Source: Bryobacterales bacterium
GTDB lineage: Bacteria; Acidobacteriota; Terriglobia; Bryobacterales; UBA6623
DNA: 57,410 nucleotides
Assembly (NCBI GenBank): GCA_028819215.1
Contig: JAPPMG010000011.1
Span: forward strand, 1 to 57,410
Direction of reading: 5' to 3'
In this document: positions 18,710 through 26,017 of the stretch, in pieces
How positions within the stretch are numbered: the stretch's first letter is position 1
Layout of the letters: each line of letters opens with the position of its first letter
Translations under genes and position numbers: made by a program
Notes under the pieces: generated by a model
Told to the model about the DNA's origin: nothing
Database searches by the model: none
Seen by the model: the letters and a program-made list of their open reading frames with translations, nothing else

Positions 18710-20270
18710 CCACGACAGCCCCAGCTGTCGCGAGCGCCTCGTCGCCCTCGCTATACCCCTGTCCGTCCACCGCGAACCCCTCCCCATCGTTGGGTCCGCG
18801 ATAGATATTCATCTTACCAAAGCTCTCCAGCTCCGCCACGTCGAAGTCGACGTCCTCATCGTCCTCCTCCGACGTGCCAGATTCCGGTTCTCCCGGCAGC
18901 ACCGGCGCAGCCTCCGCGCCCTGCTCGGCATCCGGGTCATCCTCGGGCGCGACCGCGGCAGGCTGCTGTTCACTGACCGCTTGCACCGCTCCGACCGTCC
19001 GCGCAAGGCGCGCGTAGCACTGCTCCACCGCCGCCCGGATCCTCTCCACGAGTTCAGGCCCCACGCTGGGAATCTCGATTAGCTGCTCCGGCGTCATGTC
19101 GGCAACCGCCTCGAGCGTGGCCGCGCCGGCCTCGACCAAGCGTTCGATCAGTCCCTCGCTGAGGCCGTAGTTCTTCAAGATGCTGACCGGCGTGCCGCTG
19201 CCGCTGATGGCCGCCATCGCCTCTTCGACATCCCGGCGATTCTGGTCCTCGCTCTTGATGTCGATGCGCCAGTTGAGCAGCTTCGCCGCCAGTCGCACGT
19301 TCTGGCCCTTCTTGCCGATCGCCAACGAGAGCTGTGACTCGTCGACAATCACCTCCATGTGGCGCGTTTCCGGGTCGATGACGTTCACCCGCGAGACTTT
19401 GGCTGGGCTCAGCGCCCAGCGGACCATTTCCAGCGGGTCCTCGATGTACTCGATGATGTCGATCTTCTCGCCGCGGATCTCGCGGATGATCGTTTGCACG
19501 CGCATGCCCTTCATGCCGACGCAAGCGCCCACCGCGTCGACGTTGCGATCCCGCGAGCGCACCGCGATCTTGGTCCGCTCGCCGGCCTCGCGAGCGCAGG
19601 CCTTGATCTCGACCGTGTTGTCGTAGATTTCGGGCACCTCTTGTTCGAACAGGCGCTTGACCAGTTCCTCGCTCGCGCGCGAGGCGACCACGGCGGGTCC
19701 CCGGCCGGCCTTTTCGACTGCCTTGATGACGATCCGAACGCGCTCCCCCGGAGCGAAAGTCTCGAGCCGGGACTGCTCGCGGCGAGGCATCCTAGCCTCG
19801 GTGCGGTCCAGTTCCACGATCAGGTCGGGGCCTTCGCTGCGCTTGACCGTGCAGTACTCCATGGTTCCCAGGCGGCCCTCGAACTGTTTGCAGATTGTCT
19901 CGCGCTCGGCCTCGCGGACCTTTTGGAAGATCACCTGTTTGGCCTGCATCGCCGCGATGCGGCCAAGGCTCGCGGTCGGGACCGGAAAGCGCACCTCGTC
20001 GCCGATCCGGGCCGATGGCTTGACACGCCGGGCCTGCGACAAGCTGACCTCGAACGTGGGGTTGGCGACCAAGTCCGTGACCGTCTTGACCGCGTAGACG
20101 TCGACGGCACCGGTCTTGGGATTGATCTCGGCCACCAGGTCCTCTTCGGTCTGATGGAACTTGCGCGCCGCCGCCAGCATCGCGTCCTTGACCGCGCTCA
20201 AGACGATCTCTGCGGAGATGCCCTTGTGCTGGCTCAGCTGCTCGATTTCGGTGGAGAGTCCCCTTGCCAT
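18639..20270 (-). CDS. nusA: Transcription termination/antitermination protein NusA
   Basis: An RNA-polymerase-associated factor for pausing, termination and antitermination. Of 543 residues, the N-terminal RNAP-binding domain (about 1-130) starts MARGLSTEIEQLSQHKG. It is followed by an S1 domain (ending near FAPGERVRIVIKAVEK) and two KH domains containing GACVGMKGMRVQTIIREI and SLAIGKKGQNVRLAAKL. A helix-hairpin-helix-like segment follows (LIERLVEAGAATLEAVADM, IPSVGPELVERI), and the last 90 residues are acidic and low in complexity. The stop lies inside the conserved 5' end of infB. No ylxR or ylxQ gene separates it from infB. Confidence 0.97.
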   Translation of the reverse strand: MARGLSTEIEQLSQHKGISAEIVLSAVKDAMLAAARKFHQTEEDLVAEINPKTGAVDVYAVKTVTDLVANPTFEVSLSQARRVKPSARIGDEVRFPVPTASLGRIAAMQAKQVIFQKVREAERETICKQFEGRLGTMEYCTVKRSEGPDLIVELDRTEARMPRREQSRLETFAPGERVRIVIKAVEKAGRGPAVVASRASEELVKRLFEQEVPEIYDNTVEIKACAREAGERTKIAVRSRDRNVDAVGACVGMKGMRVQTIIREIRGEKIDIIEYIEDPLEMVRWALSPAKVSRVNVIDPETRHMEVIVDESQLSLAIGKKGQNVRLAAKLLNWRIDIKSEDQNRRDVEEAMAAISGSGTPVSILKNYGLSEGLIERLVEAGAATLEAVADMTPEQLIEIPSVGPELVERIRAAVEQCYARLARTVGAVQAVSEQQPAAVAPEDDPDAEQGAEAAPVLPGEPESGTSEEDDEDVDFDVAELESFGKMNIYRGPNDGEGFAVDGQGYSEGDEALATAGAVVDAESAARTTADELAQEEKNDSHQ

Positions 20271-20298
20271 GTCTTTCCTCGCCCCTTGCCCGCTCCCG

Positions 20299-20769
20299 TC
20301 AGACTTCGACTACCAAGCGCGCAAGTTCGATGTCCGCGAACGGGACTTCCAGCGCTTCGCCGTTGGCAGTGCGCAGTGACACGCTCTCCTGCGTAGTGCC
20401 CTCGATCATGCCCGTCACAGTCCGGTGGCCTTCCAGCGCGCCGCGCATGCGCACCTTCGCCTTGTGCCCCTGGAAGCGGCGGTAATCCGCTGGCTGCGAC
20501 AGCTTACGATCCAATCCCGGCGACGACACCTCCAGGGTGTAGCTGGCCGGCACCAAGTCCTCGACGTCCAGCGCTGCCGACAGCTGGCGGGAGACGCGCT
20601 CGCAGTCGGCGTGGGTGATTCCTGCCGGCTTGTCGATATAGACCCGCAGGAGGCCGCCGCGCAGCGCTCCCTTCCATTCGGCGTCCACCAGTTCCAAGCC
20701 TTCGAATTGGACGATCTGGCGCGTCAACTCGCTCACCTTGGACACGATTTCCTTTCTCTGCGAAGCCAT
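20299..20769 (-). CDS. rimP: Ribosome maturation factor RimP
   Basis: A cytoplasmic protein needed for 30S subunit maturation, first gene of the conserved operon. It has 156 residues from the ATG at 20769. The N-terminal domain (VSELTRQIVQFEGLELVDAEWKG, LLRVYIDKPAGITHADCERVSRQL) includes the SSPGLDRKL motif, and the C-terminal SH3-like domain holds GHKAKVRMRG and ANGEALEVPFADIELARLV. A TTG at 20799 would start inside a terminator-like hairpin and is rejected. nusA starts 28 bases after the stop. Confidence 0.95.
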   Translation of the reverse strand: MASQRKEIVSKVSELTRQIVQFEGLELVDAEWKGALRGGLLRVYIDKPAGITHADCERVSRQLSAALDVEDLVPASYTLEVSSPGLDRKLSQPADYRRFQGHKAKVRMRGALEGHRTVTGMIEGTTQESVSLRTANGEALEVPFADIELARLVVEV

Positions 20770-20783
20770 CGACTCGGAACCAT

Positions 20784-20824
20784 AAAAAAAGTGGGCCAAA
20801 GCCCACTTTCGGTTATCGCCGAAA
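20784..20824 (-). terminator. Terminator-like hairpin pair in the rimP leader (candidate attenuator)
   Basis: Read on the minus strand, TTTCGG (20824-20819) pairs with CCGAAA (20812-20807). It is followed at once by GTGGGC (20806-20801), loop TTTG and GCCCAC (20796-20791), then seven Us (20790-20784). The second hairpin can extend by AAA/UUU to 9 bp, taking the same AAA that closes the first. The structure lies between a candidate promoter and the rimP start 15 bases on, so it cannot be the terminator of an upstream minus-strand gene. Confidence 0.6.
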
Positions 20825-20838
20825 CTGCGACTGCTCCC

Positions 20839-20867
20839 ATTCTAGCCGGTTCCGGCGCTCCGGGCAA
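20839..20867 (-). promoter_or_regulatory. Candidate promoter of the rimP-nusA-infB operon
   Basis: TTGCCC (20867-20862), a 17-base spacer and TAGAAT (20844-20839) on the minus strand. Transcription would begin near 20832, giving a leader of about 63 bases that contains the terminator-like hairpin. Confidence 0.45.
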
Positions 20868-20912
20868 TCGCCGCGGAGGAATTTCGGCGCCGTCCGGATA
20901 GAATGTCGTATC

Positions 20913-21872
20913 GTGCCTGAATTTCCAACCTTAGGTGCCATCGACCGTCTGGATGACCGGCTCGAGGGCCTGATCGCAGCCGACGCCCCGATCGAGGTGC
21001 TCGACGTGGGCTTCGCTTGGCCCGAGGGGCCTGTGTGGGTCGCCAGCGAAGCGCACCTGCTCTTTTCTGACATCCCGCGCAACTCCATCTATCGCTGGAG
21101 CGAGGACGGCGGGACTGGCGTGTGGATGCAACCCTCCGGGTATACGGGAGTGGCCTACTACGGCAAGGAACCGGGCTCGAACGGCCTGACGTTGGACCGC
21201 CAGGGACGGCTGCTGGCGTGCGAGCACGGCGACCGCCGGGTTTCCAGGCTCGAGCAGGGCGGGGGAAAGGTCACGCTGGCCGATTCCTACCAAGGCAGGC
21301 GCTTGAATTCTCCCAACGACCTCGTCCTGCGCTCGAACGGGGACCTTTACTTCACCGATCCGGCCTACGGGCTCCATCACCGCTACGACGATCCGACTCG
21401 CGAGCTGCCCTTCTGCGGCGTGTACCTTGTGCGGCCGGGCGAGCGCGAACCTGTGCTGCTGACCGACGAGCTGGAGAATCCGAACGGCTTGGCGTTCTCT
21501 CCCGACGAGCGGCTGCTCTACGTCACGCAGTCCAATCCCCGCAGGGCGTTCGTGATGAGCTATCCGGTGCTGGCGGATGGCACCCTGGGCAGCGGCAGCG
21601 TGCTGATTGACCTCACAGGTTTCGCTGCCGAAGCGCCCGGCTTGCCGGACGGGATGAAGGTTGACCGCGCCGGCAACATCTTCACGACCGGTCCCGGCGG
21701 CGTGTGGGTGGCCGCCCCGGACGGAACACTCCTGGGCCGCGTGTCTACGGGCCGGCGCATCGCAAACCTATGTTGGGGAGGCGATGGCTCCGTGCTCTAT
21801 CTGTGCTCCGACGATTATCTGTGCCGGGTCGGGACGCTTACTTCGGGCAGCCTGCCGGGGCCTCCGTCCTGA
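20913..21872 (+). CDS. SMP-30/gluconolactonase family protein
   Basis: A cytoplasmic six-bladed propeller of 319 residues, likely a sugar-acid lactonase. FAWPEGPVWVA holds the conserved metal-binding glutamate, NSPNDLVLRSNGDLYFTDPAYG the asparagine and substrate residues, and GLPDGMKVDRAGNIFTTGPGGVWV the conserved aspartate. The start is GTG at 20913. TAGAAT (20899-20904) lies eight bases upstream and could drive a leaderless transcript. The gene is divergent from rimP. Lactonases of this type act in uronate or aldose oxidation, which fits the glucuronokinase-like gene next door, but no shared operon exists because the two genes converge. Confidence 0.85.
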   Translation: MPEFPTLGAIDRLDDRLEGLIAADAPIEVLDVGFAWPEGPVWVASEAHLLFSDIPRNSIYRWSEDGGTGVWMQPSGYTGVAYYGKEPGSNGLTLDRQGRLLACEHGDRRVSRLEQGGGKVTLADSYQGRRLNSPNDLVLRSNGDLYFTDPAYGLHHRYDDPTRELPFCGVYLVRPGEREPVLLTDELENPNGLAFSPDERLLYVTQSNPRRAFVMSYPVLADGTLGSGSVLIDLTGFAAEAPGLPDGMKVDRAGNIFTTGPGGVWVAAPDGTLLGRVSTGRRIANLCWGGDGSVLYLCSDDYLCRVGTLTSGSLPGPPS

Positions 21873-21903
21873 TGCGCGGCCGGCGTTTTGCGCCTCGGCC
21901 CGC

Positions 21904-22893
21904 CTAGACGACGGGCCGAATCGCTTGAATGTCTAGTTTCGCCAGCGCCGCCTTCAGTTTCTCGAAGTGCTCTTGGTCGCGAAAAGTGCCGATGATAGCC
22001 CCGCCAGATCCGGCGAACTTGGCGGTTGCGCCCGCGTTGCGGGCAGCTCGGACCATCTCTAGGTTTTCCGGGCTCACCGTGCACACTTGGGCTCGCAGAT
22101 CGAAATTGGCGTCGATCAGTTCCCCGAAGCGCTGGGTGTCTCCCTCGATCAGGGCTTTCCGGCCCTCGGACGCCATCGCGGCCCACTGCAGCATCGCGGC
22201 CCGCACGGCGGGGTCTCCCGAGTCATAGCGCCTCCGCAGATCGTTGTGGAACACTTCCGTGCCTTCGCTGAGGTTGGTGCGGTACGCGACGTACAGGTTG
22301 GGCAGCAGGGAGGCGTCCATCGATTCGTAATCGCCGAAGCCCTTGGATTCCATTAGGTCTCGGTCGAAGTCCATGTAGACCAAGCCCTCGTATACCTGCA
22401 CGACGCGGTCCTGCAGGCCGGCCGAGACGCCTAGCTCTCGGGTCTCCGTTTCGAGCACCAGATTGGCTTGGACCGGTAGCGGGATGTCCACCTCGAAATG
22501 CGCCATCAATGCCCGCAGCGAGGAGGTGATGATGGCCGAAGATCCGCCCATTCCTAGGCGCAGCGGGATGTTCGATTCGTACTCGATCGTGAAGTTGCGG
22601 TCGTGCAGCTCGATCCCTTCCGCCGCGCAGTAGTCGCTGAAGCGCATGACCAGCGCGCGGATGATGCGAATTCCGCCGTAGTAGCCGCGCCAGCGGGTGT
22701 GGGCGCGAAACTGGTTCAGATTCTCCCAGACCGGCATGTCAGCTGCAGAGAGGCGGATCTCCAGCCGGGTGCTGGGATATAGCAGCGTGCGAGAGCGGAA
22801 GTTCCGCACGGTGGCCGCAAGCGTCTTGCCGAAGTATCCGTCGGAAGGGTTGCCGAGCACGCCCGCCCGGGCATAGGCGACTGTCTCGATCAC
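21904..22893 (-). CDS. GHMP kinase, glucuronokinase-like
   Basis: A small-molecule kinase of about 329 residues in the GHMP superfamily. AYARAGVLGNPSDGYFGKTLA at the N-terminus resembles plant glucuronokinases. The phosphate-binding loop is PLRLGMGGSSAI, and the C-terminal motif KFAGSGGAIIG closes the site. The predicted reaction is ATP-dependent phosphorylation of glucuronate or a related sugar at C1. The start is taken as GTG at 22893, just before the conserved AYARAG. The open frame to 23088 overlaps the PspC gene. It lies 11 bases after the PspC gene on the same strand. A heptose-phosphate kinase or another GHMP specificity cannot be ruled out. Confidence 0.72.
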   Translation of the reverse strand: MIETVAYARAGVLGNPSDGYFGKTLAATVRNFRSRTLLYPSTRLEIRLSAADMPVWENLNQFRAHTRWRGYYGGIRIIRALVMRFSDYCAAEGIELHDRNFTIEYESNIPLRLGMGGSSAIITSSLRALMAHFEVDIPLPVQANLVLETETRELGVSAGLQDRVVQVYEGLVYMDFDRDLMESKGFGDYESMDASLLPNLYVAYRTNLSEGTEVFHNDLRRRYDSGDPAVRAAMLQWAAMASEGRKALIEGDTQRFGELIDANFDLRAQVCTVSPENLEMVRAARNAGATAKFAGSGGAIIGTFRDQEHFEKLKAALAKLDIQAIRPVV

Positions 22894-22904
22894 GGCGCGA
22901 CGAA

Positions 22905-23231
22905 CTAGTGGGCTGCCGCGGTTTGGTCGGCTGCCGGGGCCTCCTCGGACGGGTCTACCGGCAATAACAGCCAGCACACTAGGTACGCCACCACCCCGGG
23001 GAATATCGGCGGAATCACCGCTGCGATCGTCCAAATGACCCGAAGAGTCGCCAAGTCCTTGCCGAAGTAGCTCGCGCAGCCGCTGCAAACGCCGGCCACC
23101 ATGCGGCCCTTCCGCTTTCGCATGCAGACACGCTGAAGCTGTTCAGCCGCGGCACCATCGACCGGCTTGCCGCACTTGCGGCAGAAGCGGTCGTCTTCCT
23201 CGACTTCGAAACCGCACCTCTCGCAAAACAT
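22905..23231 (-). CDS. Zinc-ribbon plus PspC domain membrane protein
   Basis: A 108-residue protein with two parts. An N-terminal zinc ribbon (MFCERCG and RFCRKCG, four cysteines in CxxC pairs) precedes a PspC domain (about 38-95: GRMVAGVCSGCASYFGKDLATLRVIW) that ends in one long hydrophobic segment (AVIPPIFPGVVAYLVCWLLL). PspC-type proteins are stress-related inner-membrane proteins. Here no other psp genes are present. It begins 53 bases after the ankyrin gene on the same strand. Confidence 0.85.
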   Translation of the reverse strand: MFCERCGFEVEEDDRFCRKCGKPVDGAAAEQLQRVCMRKRKGRMVAGVCSGCASYFGKDLATLRVIWTIAAVIPPIFPGVVAYLVCWLLLPVDPSEEAPAADQTAAAH

Positions 23232-23284
23232 CGGCTTGACTAGAGACTAACCCAGACCGGCGCTGAGGGCAAGTGGGAATCGCG

Positions 23285-24646
23285 TCAGCGGAGGTTCGTG
23301 GGAAGAATCTTCGGCTGCCGACCCGCGGCGACCGTGATTTCGTACAGCAGCATTGAGGCCTTCTCCATCGGCCACACGTCCGCTGTGGAGATGGCTGTCC
23401 GGCCCCCTGCGTCGATGGGGTCTGGGTCCGCGCCCTCGTCGGCGAGGAAGCGGATGATCTCGCAGATTTCGTCTTCCGTCGCGCGAAACGAGGTCAGCAT
23501 GACCGATGCATGCATGACCGTGCGCCCGATCGAGGTCTTCGCCTCGAGATCGTTGTCCAGGGAATAGGCGTACTGGATGACCGGCATTTGGGCGCTCCGC
23601 ACCGCTTGCATCAGCAGCGTCGCGCCATCCTGCGTGCGGGCCTTGGCGTCGGCCCCCGCGGCAACGAGCATCTGCATCACCTCAAGATGCCCCCCCAGCG
23701 CCGCCGCGAGCAAGGGCGTGTCCTCGGCGTCTCGTCTCCGTAGGTCGCGGTCGCCGCCGAGGTCTTCGACCGGATAGGTGTGTAGGTTGGGATCGGCACC
23801 TGCCGCCAGCAGCATTTTGACTGCCTCTGCGTCGCCGGCTCGGGCCGCCGAATAGAGCGGTGTCTGGCCTGCACTGTCCGGTGTTGAGCTGGCGGCGCTC
23901 AATTTCAGCAGCAGCTCTAGCGCTTCGCTGTGGCCGTACGAGGCCGCAATGTTCGTGGGTCGGCTGCCGTCATGAGCCAGTGTGTTCGGGTCGGCGCCTG
24001 CCTCCAGCAGAACCCGCATCGATGCAAGATCGTTGCGGGTAATGGCAAACATCAGGGCTGTGAAGCCTTGCTCGGACTGGACGTTGAGATCCGCTCCGGT
24101 CTCTGCCAGGGCAGCTACCGTCTCAGGGTGGCTGTCGGCGGAGGCCCACATTAGGGCTGTCTGGCCGCGTCCGCGCTCCCGGGCGTCGGGATCCGCGCCT
24201 CGCGCAAGCATCAGCTTCACGGCATCCGTGAGTCCCGTGCCGGCCGCCAGCATCAGCGGGGTCTCGCCGTTCCAGCGGCTGACCGTCGGATCCGCGCCGG
24301 CCTGCAGCAGCGCCATCACCATGGGCGCATCGCCATTGGCGCACGCCAGCGTGAGCGGAGTGTCGCCGTAAGTGTCGGCGGTATTGACTTCGGCACCCGC
24401 GTCTAGCAGGCTTCGAGCGGTCTCGAGATCCTGTAAGTGCGCGGCCCATGCGAGTGGCGTCGAGCCATCAGGGAGCGCGGCGTTGATGGCGTCGCCGCCA
24501 CGCTGCAGCAATTCCGAGACAGCCGCCCGGTCGCGCTGCTTGAGCGCCTCTACCAAGCTGGCTTCGCCGGCATATGAGCCGACCGCAAGAGCGAGGCCGC
24601 AGAATGCCGCCGCCGCGAACCTCCGGTGACGGCGAGCAGTCCGCAA
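23285..24646 (-). CDS. Exported ankyrin-repeat protein
   Basis: A 453-residue protein with an N-terminal signal peptide (RRFAAAAFCGLALAVGSYAGEA) and about ten ankyrin repeats of the type DGSTPLAWAA, YGDTPLTLACANGD, GETPLMLAAGTG, GQTALMWASAD and LLEAGADPN. The repeats run from about residue 30 to 430 with little else, so it is a periplasmic or surface protein-binding scaffold with no enzyme domain visible. It starts nine bases after the DUF1552 gene and is the third gene of the DUF1592-DUF1552-ankyrin transcript, so its partner may be one of these two proteins. Confidence 0.9.
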   Translation of the reverse strand: MRTARRHRRFAAAAFCGLALAVGSYAGEASLVEALKQRDRAAVSELLQRGGDAINAALPDGSTPLAWAAHLQDLETARSLLDAGAEVNTADTYGDTPLTLACANGDAPMVMALLQAGADPTVSRWNGETPLMLAAGTGLTDAVKLMLARGADPDARERGRGQTALMWASADSHPETVAALAETGADLNVQSEQGFTALMFAITRNDLASMRVLLEAGADPNTLAHDGSRPTNIAASYGHSEALELLLKLSAASSTPDSAGQTPLYSAARAGDAEAVKMLLAAGADPNLHTYPVEDLGGDRDLRRRDAEDTPLLAAALGGHLEVMQMLVAAGADAKARTQDGATLLMQAVRSAQMPVIQYAYSLDNDLEAKTSIGRTVMHASVMLTSFRATEDEICEIIRFLADEGADPDPIDAGGRTAISTADVWPMEKASMLLYEITVAAGRQPKILPTNLR

Positions 24647-24655
24647 CGAGGGTCC

Positions 24656-26017
24656 CTATCCGACGGTGAGGCCTTCCAGCTTGCCCGTGCTATCGCCGAG
24701 CTTGTCGGTCGGCACCCCTGCCATATCAAGCATGGTCAGCAGCAAGTTGTTCATAGGCGTCTCGCGCGAGTAGCGCAGATGGCGCCCGCCAGGCAGCTGT
24801 CCGCCTGCTCCGCCAGCCAAGACGAGCGGCAGGTCGTGGTGCAGGTGCTGGTTGCCGTCCGAGATCGAGCTGCCGTAGAGCAGCATCGAGTGGTCCAGCA
24901 GGCTGCCATCGCCATCTTGGATGGACCGCATCTTATCCAGCATGTAGCCGAATGTCTTGACGTGGTGCTTGTTGATCAAGATGACCTTGGAGATCTTTTC
25001 CGCATCATGCGAATGATGCGTAACAGCGTGGTGCGCGTCCGGGACGCCGATGCCCGGATAGCTGCGCCAGGTGCCCTCGCGCCCCATCATGAAGCTGGAT
25101 ACGCGCGTCAGGTCTGCCTGGAAGGCCAGCACTTGCAAGTCGATCATTAGCTTGGCGTGCTCGTCAAAGCTGTCCGGGACACCGCCCGGCCGGTGGAAGG
25201 TGGGCAGTTGCTGGCCGCTCTGTGCTTCCGCCCGCTCGATTCGCCGCTCCAAGTCGCGGATGGCCTCGACGTACTCCTCCAGCTTGCGCCGGTCATCCGC
25301 GCCCAGCTCGGCCCGCAGGCGGGCCAGGTCTTCGCGGACGAAGTCCAGGATCGTGCGTTGCTCGCGCAGCTTGGAGAGCCGCTCGGCGGGGTCGGTGCTC
25401 TCGCCATCGCCGAACAGTCGCTCGAACAGTCGCCGGGGATTGTCCTCGACCGGGTTGGGCGTCGTGGGCGTGCGCCAGGAGATCGTGTTGGTGTAGGCGC
25501 AGCTGTAGCCGGAATCGCAGCCGCCAGCCACGCTCTGCTCCTCGATCCCGGTCTCCAGGGAGGCGATCTGCGTGTGCTCGCCCAGCGAGCGTGCGGCGAT
25601 CTGGTCTGCCGACACGCCTGCGCGAATGCCGATGCCTTCGGTCTTGATCGGACGCGCTCCAGTGAGGAATGTCGCCCCCGCTCGGGCGTGGTCCCCGGCG
25701 CCGTCGGGGCCGGCCCGGCCGTTGAGCTGGGCCAGCCCGCTGATCACTGTCACGTGCTTGCGGAACGGCTCCAGCCCGGCTGTGATCTGGCTGAACTCGA
25801 AGTCTCGGCCCTCGCCCTTTGGTGTCCACTCGCCCTTGAGGTCCATGATGCCGTTCGGCACGTAGACGAAGCCCAAGCGCATCGCGGGCGTGCTCGCGGC
25901 GATGCGGGGCGCGCTGTGCGCTGGCACCATGGCGTCCATGAACGGCAGCGCTACGCTCGCTCCCAAGCCCCGCAACACCGTCCGGCGGGACAGCGATTTG
26001 TTGGTCACGAACGTCAT
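24656..26017 (-). CDS. DUF1552 protein, Tat-exported
   Basis: A 453-residue protein of the DUF1552 family, related in fold to DUF1501 and alkaline-phosphatase-like proteins. The N-terminus SRRTVLRGLGASVALPFMDAM is a Tat signal. Family segments are LGFVYVPNGIMDLKGEWTPKGEG, HARAGATFLTGARPIKTEG, and near the end LLYGSSISDGNQHLHHDLPLVLAGGAGG. The start overlaps the DUF1592 stop by four bases (ATGA), which shows translational coupling. DUF1552 and DUF1592 genes are constant neighbours in Solibacter-like genomes; their joint function is unknown. Confidence 0.9.
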   Translation of the reverse strand: MTFVTNKSLSRRTVLRGLGASVALPFMDAMVPAHSAPRIAASTPAMRLGFVYVPNGIMDLKGEWTPKGEGRDFEFSQITAGLEPFRKHVTVISGLAQLNGRAGPDGAGDHARAGATFLTGARPIKTEGIGIRAGVSADQIAARSLGEHTQIASLETGIEEQSVAGGCDSGYSCAYTNTISWRTPTTPNPVEDNPRRLFERLFGDGESTDPAERLSKLREQRTILDFVREDLARLRAELGADDRRKLEEYVEAIRDLERRIERAEAQSGQQLPTFHRPGGVPDSFDEHAKLMIDLQVLAFQADLTRVSSFMMGREGTWRSYPGIGVPDAHHAVTHHSHDAEKISKVILINKHHVKTFGYMLDKMRSIQDGDGSLLDHSMLLYGSSISDGNQHLHHDLPLVLAGGAGGQLPGGRHLRYSRETPMNNLLLTMLDMAGVPTDKLGDSTGKLEGLTVG

